A stretch of DNA of 64,000 nt, taken from assembly GCA_963575645.1 (NCBI GenBank), contig OY754468.1:21600465-21664464 (forward strand). Direction: 5' to 3'. Source of the DNA: Xanthostigma xanthostigma. Lineage: Eukaryota; Arthropoda; Insecta; Raphidioptera; Raphidiidae. Each line of letters begins with the position of its first letter. Position 1 is the first letter of the stretch. Below, piece by piece: positions 24,528 through 36,154 of this stretch. The translations under genes were made by a program, and so were the position numbers. The notes under the pieces were generated by a model, which ran no database searches, had not been told where the DNA came from, and worked only from the letters and a program-made list of their open reading frames with translations.

Positions 24528-24780
24528 TTCAACCTGAAAATTTAGTCTGGCTGTACAACCCGTGCAGACGTCGTGGCCTCTCACCGAAGTTACAACGGAA
24601 CTGGGAAGGCCCATACCATAAGTAATGAAGCGGATCAATGATGTCGTCTACCGCATTCGGAAACTACCAAGGGGGAAGGCTAAGGTGATACACTCCAACC
24701 GGCTAGCACCTTACGACATAAATGTGGGGCTGGCGACGAGACCAGAATCACCATCGGCCGGACTACTCTGGCGGATAATC
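24528..24780 (+). pseudogene. Ty3/Gypsy integrase C-terminal remnant
   Basis: Reading from 24528 gives FQPENLVWLYNPCRRRG and a following LSPKLQRNWEGPY, the chromatin-side C-terminus of Ty3/Gypsy integrase (the V-W-L-Y-N-P ... G-L-S-P-K-L ... W-E-G-P-Y pattern). A stop follows; the next conserved block, MKRINDVVYRIRKLPRG then KVIHSNRLAPYD, is in another frame from 24625. The shift is next to a CCATACCATA doubling. Only the last 75 or so residues of pol are present; RT, RNase H and the integrase core are missing and no LTR was identified. It is followed by a macro-domain-like segment. Confidence 0.88.
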
Positions 24781-24800
24781 GACCCGTTTTTGAAGATTTC

Positions 24801-25006
24801 ATGGCTGAATTTTCCGGGGCCAGAAAGGCCCATTACGGCGTAACAACGGAAGAGGGGCGTGATCTGTTTGGTGTCCCTAACGAGTATTCGCTTGTCACTG
24901 CGTCTCACGAGACCTCCGAATGTCCAGAGGTATTGCGGCTGAGTTCGGTCGACGATTCGGTCACCAAGAAGAGCTTCGGGGACAAGTGAACGAAATTCGA
25001 CCGTAA
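24801..25006 (+). pseudogene. Broken macro-domain-like (TARG1/OARD1-type) N-terminal segment
   Basis: Downstream of the integrase tail, one frame from 24801 reads MAEFSGARKAHYG and then GRDLFGVPNEYSL, matching the start of the OARD1/TARG1 macro fold (G-D-L-F..P...S-L). The next conserved block, HCVSRDLRMSRGIAAEFG then RRFGHQEELRGQV, is in a different frame from 24896 to a TAA at 25004-25006; a single-base slip separates them. The HCVS.D.RM..GIA pattern forms the ADP-ribose-binding region of this family, which removes ADP-ribose from proteins or hydrolyses related esters. The rest of the domain (about 100 residues) is absent, so it cannot be functional. Association with Gypsy is by adjacency; it could also be a captured host fragment. 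Confidence 0.72.
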
Positions 25007-25889
25007 TTAATAAATGTTTTAAGTTTGAACGTAACTGCGGTTCTTTTGCCATCATATGAATTTCTCCTGAATGGATTTTACCTGTGTTAATTCGTACACA
25101 TCGTCTACACATTGTGCACTTTTCCTCATTAAAATGAAGAGAACTATGTATGTTTCATCGCAATGTGTGCGAATTAACACACTCAAATCGGTACCACAAC
25201 TTTTTCCCTCCCGTAATACTTTAAAATGGAAAGGAGCTTTTCAATTTGGGAGTTCACGAGAAATATTCCGTTTAAATTCTCATCGTTACTTCTGGGACGC
25301 TCTGTACAACCTACTATGCGTGGACGGAGTTATTGAATCTCCCATCGTACCTTTAATAATCTATCAAGAGCTCGCGCCATGAAGAACGTACTTCAGCTAC
25401 ATTATAATCTATTGTACAGCGCTTTTCAAACAATTATAGAGATACCTGTCAAAATTTCTAATTATTAACATATGCCTACATACGCTGACATTAAGAGTTA
25501 GGTATACAGAATCTAAAATCAAATACTAGCATTAAAAGACCGCGCACACGTGTCAAGCATAACCTTGCACGACGAGCACAGCACAAACCTGCACGATGTC
25601 GCACACTAGACCAGCACAAACCAGCAAATTTTAGCGCAGGTTTCGTGATATACGACAGGCTTTTTGCAGTTTTCAATGCAAACTAATTAATAAAAACTAC
25701 TTATCACACCAGATTGGTCTAGCACGGCTTGACAGAAATTTTAGGCGATTGACTGAGGGCCGTTGCTGGTTGCAGGTATTGGTCTAATGTGCGTTACTCC
25801 GTTAAATAACATGGGTAACCCTCACGAATAGATTTTTTTGTGCTGTGGTGGTCATTAAGGAATGCCTGACGAGTGTGCCCTACGTCTTA
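25007..25889. other. Non-coding stretch
   Basis: A 103-codon frame at 25071-25382 has no domain I can name. At 25530-25800, GC-rich ACGACGAGCACAGCACAAAC-like sequence suggests another repeat, but I could not define ends. Confidence 0.4.
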
Positions 25890-26476
25890 CCGCCCCCGCG
25901 CACTAGGCAGCCTGGCTGCGCAGATAGACTGCGGCGGCCGAAATATTTGAGTAGCCACTTTTAACAGTCAACGGATGGCCAGTTGTGACCCTTTCGTCGA
26001 GCGATATGGACGTGGAAGAACTTGTAATTTTGCGCGTATCTCGTAAAAAACGCAAAGCTAAGAAAATACATTGAATTCATCCTCTTTTTCTAGAACGGCA
26101 CTCAAAAGGCTTATTTCATTCCTATTTTAAAGATGTTCGTAAATACCCAGACCAGTTTTTTTAACTACACGAGAATGTCAGTGCAATCGTTTGATAACCT
26201 TTTGAAAAATATAAGAAATTCAATCAAAGATACTGATTCTCCTACGCGAGCTTGTATAACTTCAGAAGAAAAATTGGTCTGGCTGTCGACAAGTGCGCGG
26301 TGACTGACGGCAGCCACATACATTCGCCTACACTAGTAGCTCTGCCTGCGCGCAGCCAATGGGCGCGTTTTATGGCTGCCGCAGCCGGGAGTTCATGGCT
26401 GCTTAAGTGCGCGGGCTTCCATACACCGTCATATGTTCGACTGGCTGCCGCAGCCAGGCTGCCTAGTGCGCGGGGC
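25890..26476 (+). mobile_element. PIF/Harbinger element remnant
   Basis: Left terminal repeat GCCCCCGCGCACTAGGCAGC (from 25892) mirrors the right end GCTGCCTAGTGCGCGGGGC at 26476. TTA follows directly on the right (26477-26479) and lies at 25887-25889 on the left, two bases from the repeat, fitting the TTA target duplication of PIF/Harbinger. Extra copies of GCTGCCGCAGCC-type sequence lie inside the right end (about 26374-26455). It contains a broken transposase start. Overlapping 80-codon frames on both strands at 26242-26494 come from the terminal repeats. Confidence 0.85.
26006..26280 (+). pseudogene. PIF/Harbinger transposase N-terminal fragment, broken
   Basis: From an ATG at 26006 the frame reads MDVEELVILRVSRKKRKAKK, then hits TGA at 26072-26074 where the family has tryptophan (the WxHP block: IHPLFLERHSKG follows directly). 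Further on is YFKDVRKYPDQFF, then a T-run at about 26156-26163 shifts the frame before YTRMSVQSFDNLLKNI and RACITSEEKLV. This order (basic stretch, W-x-H-P, R..KG.F, F..Y.RMS...FD.LL, then E-x-L) is the start of PIF/Harbinger nucleases of insects. The DDE catalytic part is missing. One nonsense change and one frameshift are visible. Confidence 0.82.
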
Positions 26477-26479
26477 TTA

Positions 26480-28957
26480 CTGTTCACGTTTTGACGAGAA
26501 CTATCATTACCCGAATGCTGCCGGAAAAAGTTTAAGCACTTTAAAAAATAAATTCTTGTAAATAAAATGCCAACAAGCTTTTATTAAAATGTACTCAGCG
26601 GGAGAAAAAGTATGCGTAGCGCCGAACTAAGCAAAATGTACGCAATAACGGCAGACCCACTGTTCACAATCGATATGTTGCATTAAGCAGTCTCGATCGC
26701 CTAACCTCATTATCAGATCGGAAGTCGGAACTACGTATCTGCGGGAAAGTAGGTCAAAATCGGAATGCAATATTTGACCCTAACTAACAAGGGAAATCAA
26801 ATAACAGATTGTATAATAAATAAAAGAAGATGATATCATAGACACTATGAATATAGCAGGTAAGGTAGTACATGAAAAAAAAAAACATTAAACATAAAAA
26901 AAAGAATAACCGTTATTACACTAATATAAACAATTTTCTATACTTACAAAACAGAAATCTACATTAGTTTCATTTAGCATGTAAGTAAAAATGTATTATG
27001 GTATATTATCGTCCTCATAAACCATGTCCATATCATTCCATTCAAACCATTAGCTTTTATTTTAAAAATGTTTTTGTAAAATACCATTACGTTCAAAATG
27101 TACATTTTCTCTCTTCATACGAATTTTAAATATAAGGCAGCGACTACGAGGTGTGGTTCATGCAGAAAGAACCGGTTTTTCATATAATGATTGCGATTTT
27201 TATGTTTTGAGAGAAAACTATTAACATGGGTAGTGTTGTAGTCGAAATCACAAAATAAGAGAATCGACTGGGATAAAAGTAGCCGGATCAAGTTGCTCGA
27301 ATCCAAAATTTCACTCAGATTCGTTCTGGCGTCACGTCGTGATTGAATAACAAACATACATAATTACATATAGATTTTCACATTTATATTATCATCACTC
27401 ATCAGCGCCCGGATTTGTAGATTGCAACGAAACGCATCGAATTATTCAATTAAATTAACATTCCCAAAAATTATTTCGCTGAAGCACAACCGTTGTGTAA
27501 GAAGCCGATCGCATGACTGAGCCGTACGGCATGGTATCTCTCTGACCTGGGCATTCACAGTTCGGCCCAAGTGAGACTTTAAATTGTGATATGACATGTC
27601 AACACTGTAATGTACATTTGACAAATAAAATTATTATTGTTATATAAAGTATATATCTATATCTTGTCGTTTTAGTAACATGTAGCGACATCAGATAGAA
27701 TTTGCTCAAATATTAGCTCAGAAGCAAACAAAAAACTGCTTAGTACCAAGTAGCGGAATCTGATAGAATGTGCGCAAAGCTATTAGTTCAGAAGCAAATC
27801 TAGTAGAATTTGCTCAAAGCTACTACTAGTTCAGATGCCGGGCCGCAAACGAAATACATTTTGCAGAAGGAAGCCGGGCCGGGCCGCTAGTAGTAATCTA
27901 GATTTAGGATTGAAGAAAACAAAACTTAAATAATTTAACTAACGCAAATGAATTTATGAGATCAAAAATGCAGATAGCATTGATTCGAGTGGTTTGTAAA
28001 TTATTGCTAAAAGTGTAAAAATACAATTCAGCCAGACACATAAACTGTTGCAATATATCGCACCCACCCAAGACGTTACAATTTATTGTTATTGGAAATG
28101 TAACAAAGGTCGATTGTACATTTCGTATAGATAAAAACGTTGTGTCTTTTAAAAGAGTCTGCTATTTCAAGGTTATATTGCGTTTATCTGGAAATCCGAT
28201 CGGAGACGAAAGTGAGAAGAATACCTATATCAGACAGATTAGGAATCACTGGCTTTATGCTAAGCGTCTAATCTCTGTAAAAAAACATCAAAGTGCCACG
28301 GGCACAGGACGGTTGTTTTTATCATGAGAATGCCACACTTTCCAGTAAATAAAGCATATTATATGTCGCTACATTATACATGTATACACTTTAAAATTAT
28401 TTTTTTACTTGCATTTGCAGACAATATTTCCCTTTTAAAAAAAAACTCCATTTTATAATGAAATTAACAGGCTTTGAATATTTATTACGCATTTCACAGT
28501 TTGCTTTATAATGTTTTCAAACATGTCTGAAAAGTGATATAAAACGGTAATTTAATACGAGTTTTAAGCCAATATCCACTTACAAAATGTCTCCATCAGA
28601 AAGATGATGACATTTTTAACTTGTCAATAAAAGAATTTTTAAAATCCGTTCAATAGTTTCTGAGATGATAAATGTCGCTTGTATACATTGTAGGTAGATC
28701 GCCGAGTTTGTACGACAGACGATCTACTATAAAAATCCTTATTTACAGGAATACAAATATATTTTGGCTTTCTATTTTTACACCGAGAGATGGCGTTACT
28801 GTCCTCATTTTACATCTCTTTATCATCATAGTATTAAATAAATAAATATTTTTTTACACATTCATAAACTGGAAATTATTATTCAAAAACCATGTACCTA
28901 CGCATCAAAAAAATAAAAAAACAAATTCGTGAGTTCGACAAAAATATCAAGTTTCGA
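26480..28957. other. Non-coding stretch
   Basis: Apart from the degenerate repeats at 27690-27840 and partial tail sequences near 27413 and 27852, I see no gene. Frames of 60-80 codons at 27115, 27442 and 28142 have no domain support. Confidence 0.4.
27690..27840 (+). repeat. Three degenerate tandem units (AGAATTTGCTCAAAGCTA)
   Basis: The phrase GATAGAATTTGCTCAAA...TTAGCTCAGAAGCAAA occurs at about 27695, again at 27760 and again at 27800, each with changes. It sits just upstream of a GCCGGGCCGGGCCGCTAGTA tail, so it probably belongs to the same decayed retroelement. Confidence 0.6.
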
Positions 28958-29082
28958 GAGTGTAGTTAGAATAAAATTAATAGACGAGACAAAGTAATAA
29001 ATGCTTTATAAAACAATGATTTTATTTTTCGTCGTCGATGAGTTCGTTCTATTAATTTTACTCTTACTAGTCTACACTCTAT
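28958..29082. repeat. Hairpin with about 28-bp arms
   Basis: AGAGTGTAGTTAGAATAAAA followed by TTAATAG is mirrored by CTATTAATTTTACTCTTACT and AGTCTACACTCT, ending near 29082. The loop is about 65 bp. A MITE-like palindrome; the flanks show no clear target duplication. Confidence 0.65.
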
Positions 29083-29219
29083 AGTAATTTGATATTAGTT
29101 ATTTTTGTTGAACTTACGAACTTCAAATATAATATAGTGAAAATGTTTTTTTTAGGGTAACATATGTAAAAACATATCTTAATGAAATTAGTAGAAGTTT
29201 TGTTCCAAAAGATCTATTG

Positions 29220-29395
29220 AAGGAGATTTATTTGGTTGAGGAACAATAGAAATAAGCTTAACCAAAGTATCGCTTGTGACCAACGTTTCTAAAATTATAT
29301 CCTGAGGATGAAAATATAATTTTCGAAGCGTTGGCCACAAGCGATACTTTGGTAAAACTTATTTCTATTGTTCCTCAACCAAATAAATCTCCTTT
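29220..29395. repeat. Long hairpin with about 80-bp arms
   Basis: The left arm reads GGAGATTTATTTGGTTGAGG with ACAATAGAAATAAG and ACCAAAGTATCGCTTGTG. The right arm mirrors it with CACAAGCGATACTTTGGT and TTCCTCAACCAAATAAATCT. The tip is ATCCTGAGGAT, itself a palindrome. The phrase TTTTGGCCACAAGCGA recurs at 45369, suggesting a dispersed family. Confidence 0.85.
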
Positions 29396-29775
29396 AGTAT
29401 CTTAATGAAGTTTTAGTTTCAATTATATATAATGTAAAAATGCATATGGATCTTCCTGAATGGTACACAGCTTTTAAGTTGAGAGTACAAAGTGGCTTTA
29501 TAGGTAAATGTTTTTAAACATACATACAGCAGATTTCAATGGTTTATCTAGGCAATGTGTTTTTAATGGTTTCTAGTACATGCACTGATTCGAACAGTGC
29601 TCTTTTACATAAAACAGATACTCGCTCTTTCAAATTATTTTTTGTAGATACTTTTTGTGCTTATATAGCCATCAAATATATTAAATGTAAATACAAAAAA
29701 AACATTTTTTTAATGATCAACCTTAGAAAATACTACCATTCATTGTAAACACATCGGCTTTTAAAAGTTAATTAC

Positions 29776-29796
29776 AAAAAAAAAAAAAAAAAAAAA
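29776..29796 (+). repeat. Run of 21 adenines
   Basis: A pure A tract that could be the tail of a retroposed sequence on its left (29539-29775), but that sequence has no recognisable identity. Confidence 0.6.
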
Positions 29797-30068
29797 CAGG
29801 GACGTTACAGTTTTTACCGGCATCTGCAGATACGCGGATGCGCCGGGATTTTCACATTCTTATTTGCAGATCCAGATGCGAAAATAATATTTTTAACAAT
29901 AATTCTGAATGAGTTTTAAATTTCCATGAAATTAAGTAAAAGCGATTGCAATTTAAAAATGTCATTATTTACATTAGGTATAGATACTTAATAATTCCAA
30001 AACTCGTGTGGCCTATATATAAGTAGTCCAACATTGATATCAGTCCTTTGGGTTCTTAAAATTCTAAA

Positions 30069-30464
30069 AGTCGCTGCACACGAGGCTGGTTTTGTCGCTA
30101 GATTCCCTGCTAAGCGTGCCGTAGATTTTGTGTGTTCGCTTCACACGATGCATGTTCCAAAGCTGGCTTTGTGAATTTGGTGCGCGCGCAGTGGCAGTTC
30201 GAATGTTAACAAAAGTGAACGTTTACTGTCTCTGAACAGGACACAAACTACGACGCTATGTTCGCTCATGTCGCCCACGTGACAAGACACTGTTTTCTGA
30301 TTGGTTCTTGCTTAAGAAAAGCACAAAAAATAGTTTCGGTTCTAATTCTAAAATCCAACTCGTAACCACGCACGCGAGCCAGCAGTGACGTCATTTCCAT
30401 CCTTGTAGCCAGCGTAAGATCCAGCAACGATTCTAGCGGCTAAACTAGCCCCATATGCAGCGAC
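30069..30464 (-). mobile_element. PIF/Harbinger-type MITE, family A copy 3 (reversed)
   Basis: AGTCGCTGCACACGAGGCTG at the left is mirrored by CTAGCCCCATATGCAGCGAC at the right. Inside, reversed relative to the other copies, are CTGTTTTCTGATTGGTTCTT and TCTCTGAACAGGACAC. The target duplication is no longer clear. The 85-codon minus frame at 30348-30605 runs out of it and is a shadow. Confidence 0.75.
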
Positions 30465-31420
30465 CAACTGTGAATGTAGGAACAGCGTAACAGGACTCCG
30501 CAGTAGAGCACCATAAACGGGGTCAGTTTCTAGCGACATCCGGTATTGACACATTTTACACAGGGCGGCTCTTTTATCAGACAAATGCACTCGACAGCAC
30601 ACCAAAAAAGCTTTTATCTTGGTTTACCTATAACTGCACTGGCAATGCCAGTGTAACCACTGGATGCACTTCTATATACAATATATATTATATAAAATCC
30701 ATATATTTATTGCACTGAGATAGGGCAGTACCACAAACGCGTTACTGCACCACTCTAAAACGTTAATCGACAGAAAACATATTGCACTATCGTTTTTTGT
30801 TCCTGTATGTTTGCAAAATTTATACGAAATTTGCTTTAAAACATCAAAGTGAATATTTTGTAATTCATTAAAATGTAACACAAATGGCATATTATATCAA
30901 ACGGAATTAACAATGTAACTACAATATAAATGATTAGCATTGTCATAATCCGGTCAACCGTATATCACATTTTTCTTGATAGCTATCTTTTTCTTAATAA
31001 AATATTCAGAATCTGAACCAATTTGTAGAAAATCAATATTTATTTTTAACAGTGGCAATTTATACATGAATTTTATAAATGAATATTAACAGATTGTTAA
31101 AAACTAAATTAACATTAAACTAGGTACCTATATAGTCATCATAAAAAAATATTTTTTTAGTACTTAAAATATTTGTCATTATTATTTTTAAACGGTTTTA
31201 TATAACTTCACTGTTGGCGTATATTTCAAATCTTGCAGCCGATTTTTCACTCACTTCCCGTTATCCGATTGAGTTGAAATTTCGCACACATATGTTGTTC
31301 CGATGACAAATCAATATTATGGTAACTAGCTGACAGACACGGCCTTTGTCCGGGTGCAAGCATATAAAGCGCGCAGTAAAAACTTGAAAAATAAGACAGG
31401 TGATTTTTTTAACTAAATGA
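30465..31420. other. Non-coding stretch with a dispersed-repeat fragment
   Basis: At 31235-31375, CACTTCCCGTTATCCGATTG, AGTTGAAATTTCGCACACAT and CTGACAGACACGGCCTTTGT look like a widespread insect repeat, recalled from memory and uncheckable here. No genes. Confidence 0.4.
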
Positions 31421-31590
31421 TTTATTGTACAATCGATGATGTACTAAAAACTAGAATATAATTAATAGATAATAATAAATAAAATCGTGAGGCGCATTTA
31501 GTAGAAGACATTACTAAATGCAGCCCACGATTTATTTCACTCTGAATAATTATTTTCTAGCTTTTAGTACATCATCGATTGTACAATAAA
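31421..31590. repeat. 170-bp hairpin
   Basis: TTTATTGTACAATCGATGAT followed by GTACTAAAAACTAGAA is mirrored by TTCTAGCTTTTAGTACATCA and TCGATTGTACAATAAA. A second paired block, AATAAAATCGTG...GCATTTAGTA with TACTAAATGC...CACGATTTATT, closes near the centre, so almost the whole unit pairs. It is a MITE or a long stem-loop locus. Confidence 0.85.
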
Positions 31591-34500
31591 CCGTTAAAAT
31601 TAAAGCGTTTTTTTAGAATCTATATTTTTCGTTTTTTACTTCGCTATCACAAACAAATTATACAATAACTACCAAAAGTACTGTATCTATGCGTTTATGA
31701 GGAATTATATATCTTTGCCAAAAGTGTTCTATTTTTCACTGTTTCCCGAATGAATAAAAAATGCCAACAGCTATAATAAAATTACGAGTTATAAAACACA
31801 AAGTAAAATTATGAAACACTCCTACTCGTTACAAATACAAAAGAACTTTCCTTTTTTGTAATCTCAATCTTCGACTTCATTTTAAATGTTACAATATAAT
31901 CATTCTGATTACAAAGCACTTTTAATTGTACCTATACCTTTCATTATTATCATTATCGTCTGTATCTACTATCTACCTAATAGCATATCAGTTTTTACTC
32001 ATGTTACAGAAAACATCTGAAGTTCGATGGTGAACTTAAAAGCAACCGACTCGTCGTTAGCAACGTCCATCTTGTTGGAAGGTACCTCGAGGACATGTAA
32101 TCGAGCGACGGTGAAACCTTAAATTTCGATTTTTTGTGGAAATAAAGTTTTTTAAATACTATTGCACAAAATACTAGGTATTAAGAAATCTATCTGAAAA
32201 TTCATTTTTTTTTTGTGACAGATATACATACAGTTGGATTAATGTATTTTCAACACCATGTATTTTCAACTGATTTTATCGACGTAGTTTCAAGTTTTTA
32301 GTCCCTATTTTAAGTCTCCTCCTACGCTGCTCAGTCATGGAAAAATGGAAAAAAACGTCGGACAACGTTTAACGTAAAATAAATAAAGATTGTTTGTTGA
32401 TTGGTCTATGAGTGCCACGAAGTGTTCACTGTCAATTGTTAAATAGTTTTCAATGATTCATTTGTATGAGTGTCGTAATATTTGTGACTTTTTTTTCTGT
32501 AACAAATGACGCAAGTTGTCATGTCCCTGCATCTTATCTCCGTTCAAATAAAATGACATACCTTCCATATATGGTTTGTTTCAAAACCAGCATACTGTCC
32601 ATTGTCATAGATATCTAGTATTGTACAATCAGTGAAATGTTACTATAAATATTGTACTGACCAACCTCCCCTTTTCGCCTATAGCGCATAGCACAATTTT
32701 AATTTATATATGCGTCTATAAAATTTTAATTGTAATATATGGGACTTATGCAATTCATTTGTATTGCATGATTTATAGACACAAAATTTCCATAAATCGT
32801 AGTATGTAATTATTATTTTTAAACAAATAGCACATAAACATAATGTCCACAAGAATAAATAAATGCCAGAAGCATAATCGGGAGGCGGTTCCTACCGACG
32901 GATTAGTGACCTTGGTAATAATTGTCATCACTTTGAACCGCCAAAAGTAGAAGTGTCACGTGCCAATATCGACCATTATATATTATTTTTAAACAATGCG
33001 CTTGAAAACAAAAAATTATTCCACAATTTTAAAATTTTTAAAAAAAAATATTTTTTTGTTGAAAAATTATGAATTTCTAAAATAAAGAGCGAGCTAACAA
33101 CCCAGCCATTATGACAATACGGTTGCAATAAAAATGCATTTTTTTCAAATCTGAAATCATTGCCACAAGGAAGTAATAAGTATTAAATTGTGGTTCCCTG
33201 CCAAAATAATACGGAACTTATCTATTATTGCGAACATACAAAAGCAACATTTGATATGCTTTTAAGAATTTCTAAGGAAACTACTTTTGTGTGAGTATTC
33301 GGAATTTGAACCCGAGCGACCCTACCTTACTTGTCACAACACACATTTCATTTTGAAGTACCTATAATATACGAAATAAATATATTTATAATTCCACAAA
33401 ACGTGTCAATAAATCAACTAGCAGCTGAATTGTATATGCACTGTATTGAAAGATACCACCATTGAATCGTAAAATATCACTACAGAGCTATATTTATTGT
33501 GAAAATGCCTGCAATATATCTATAACAATTGCACGGAATACGGATAGAGTGGGCAGCGGTGGGCCATCGAGTACACCAATGGATACTAGTTGGGGCAGGT
33601 ATAAATGTAACCACGTATTACTACAATCACCGCTTTGATGTTTTCAAGTTCAGATCACTTCACTGATTTTGTAATTCTTCATTGATCCTTTCTATGATAC
33701 GGACGTGGATAAGAGATTTCTTCAAAAATACGTGCAAATAAATAGCGATCAGTGCGTTACAACCACGTTTTAGGTGAAACTTATTGGCTGCTTTGTTTAC
33801 CCAGTCAAAGATGGCAGTGCCAACCACACGCGCTGTTTAGATCAATAAATAGTGCTCTCTCTTTGTCTCTCTACTGTGTCGGGTTTTCGTTTCATCGTCT
33901 CAGGAACTTACCCTCGCTATTATAATTTCAATGTAGTAATATTGAAATACATAAGATCCGCAAAAATTAGAAACAAGTTGGACTGCGGGAGCAATGACAA
34001 CAAGGGATAGCAATAATTGCGGTAGGCATTCCGTCTTTGTTCAACAACATAATACAACAATACGGATCAGAAAGAGACATAGGTATATATACCGTGTTTA
34101 TCGCCTTCTCTTTCCTTTGTATGCGCAGTTGTACATTGTTTACAGAAAGTGAAGGGAGGAGATTTTAGAGTAAATAAGTTACAATAATTTCCGAGGCATG
34201 AGTAATTGGGTTCGAAGTGTAGCTGGTGTTCCGAAGATTTCTTCCCTGATGATTATAAACGCAGAGGTATTACCGATATCGATGTGTTATACTCTGCAGA
34301 GATGGTGTGTTGTTCTCGCTAGGTCGTGCGGTCACTGGCCGTCATCAACGTGGTACATACACATAGATAGATAATATTGAATGGTCAGTTGTTATGGCAA
34401 CTACCTCGAGACCAACTCTAAGTAACCCATACTTAGCAGCTTTCATAATTTTCCGTCTCTTTAAATACCGTCAAACGGCGCCACCGTCAAGTATTTTACT

Positions 34501-36150
34501 GATAATAACGAGTGAATTATTTCTGTTGAAAACAATTTTCGATTGTCAACTATTCATAGTGACTGAAGAAAAAATAGAGAAATTCTACTCTTTTTAGTGG
34601 AGCCTACAAAACAACTTACTATACTCTTTTTTTCTTCTGTGTTTTGATGAAGAAAATCCGTAAGGAAAAAAACATTTTTTGTAGATTAAAAAAAATTGCG
34701 CTGTTCGTGATAGTTTTAACATACTTAACCCAAATATACAATTTATACAACCGGACCATTTCTTACGACTACGGTACTACCACTCTAATGGCCATATTCT
34801 CCGAACAGAAGTATATAGTTATTCATTCGGTTCATTTGTTCTTCAGGTAACTATTCCTCCCAATAAACAGCGATAATTCAATTCACCAACCATAATTATG
34901 TTTGTGCAGGTATAAATCTATTCTGTCTTATTTCCAGGGTATAAATATTTATTCGCTTTATAAAATAATAATGGCCGCCACATAGATCATAATACCTAAC
35001 TTATAAACTTGGAGTATTATATCTACAGTTTGCTTTTGTGAATTTATTTATGTGCTGTTTGTTAACCTTTTGTGAAGTGTACAGTTGTAAAACATTTTTT
35101 ACTCTAAATAGATATTATATAAATTGAATAGAATTTTTACAAACATTATTTTATAATCGTATTTATATACGCGACTGTGTCGACACATAGAACGAAGTGC
35201 GAGAAGTTTTTATTCAAATTTCATTTTGTGTATAGGTATTGAATTTTTAGTTAACGTTTTTAACTAATTTTTAATGTATGGAGTGTGCTATACTACTCTG
35301 ATAGTATTTTATTAAAATGACAGGTTATGGTATGCAATGTACACTTTGTAAGAATAAAAGCATCTATCAACAATCTTTAACTTTACCTCTAAAAGCAACC
35401 AGACTCAAGTTTCTACGGTCAGACGGTAGTTTATTAAAAAAAATAATTACACGGCTTATAATCTTTGATCCTAGTGTTAAATAGTCCGACGATCAAAATC
35501 TGTGAAAAATTGCATTCTTTATCCCTCACGAATTCTTGGATTTCGTCTCGATTTAAAATCTCTGCAGCCATTCGCAAAAACGTTAGGATAGTTCTAAACC
35601 AGACTGAGACTATGTATGACGTGTGCGCCCAGCCTCCTTCCATCGCACACAACTAACACATTCGCAGCATAGTGCAGCTTGTATACAAGCACAGGTAAGA
35701 ATGGACAGTACAGCTATTTATATTGTAGAAGATACTCTCTTGCACGTAAGTACAGTGTGGGTAGGGGCGTATTACAGTAGCAGCACGGACGTTGATCCAC
35801 GAACTCATATATGCGCTTTATTCTTTCACCTGAAACTAATTGGTCACACGTTTAAAGATTTTATTTTCCAAATTTCGATACACGTGTTTTGTGTAATGAT
35901 TTTTAGGAAACTGCATTGTTTCTTTTATACGGCGTTAAATTTAAAGACGTGATGATGGTGAAATAACAATATCATGGTTATAACAATTGAATTCTGCTTT
36001 ATGCGCATCTTTATTTCTAGTATTAATTAACTAAAAACTTAAAAAAACACATGTTGTAACTATACCTATTTATTAGGTATAGGTATTTAAAAAAAAATAT
36101 TAAATTTAAAATGTGAGCCGTCTTGGGGCGCCTGGCAGATGTGAAACAAA
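31591..36150. other. Non-coding stretch
   Basis: AT-rich to 33.4 kb; 33.5-34.4 kb is less AT-rich and contains a pyrimidine-rich CTCTCTCTTTGTCTCTCTAC tract near 33855, but I found no exon I could defend. A 109-codon frame at 35623-35952 matches no domain I know. Confidence 0.4.
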
Positions 36151-36154
36151 TTTA

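Noticed and set aside
25071..25382. 103-codon frame resembling a LINE tail (FRLNSHRYFWDALYNLL)
   Set aside because: The likeness is too weak and no RT or tail sequence accompanies it.
35623..35952. 109-codon frame
   Set aside because: No recognisable domain; overlaps another frame in the opposite direction.
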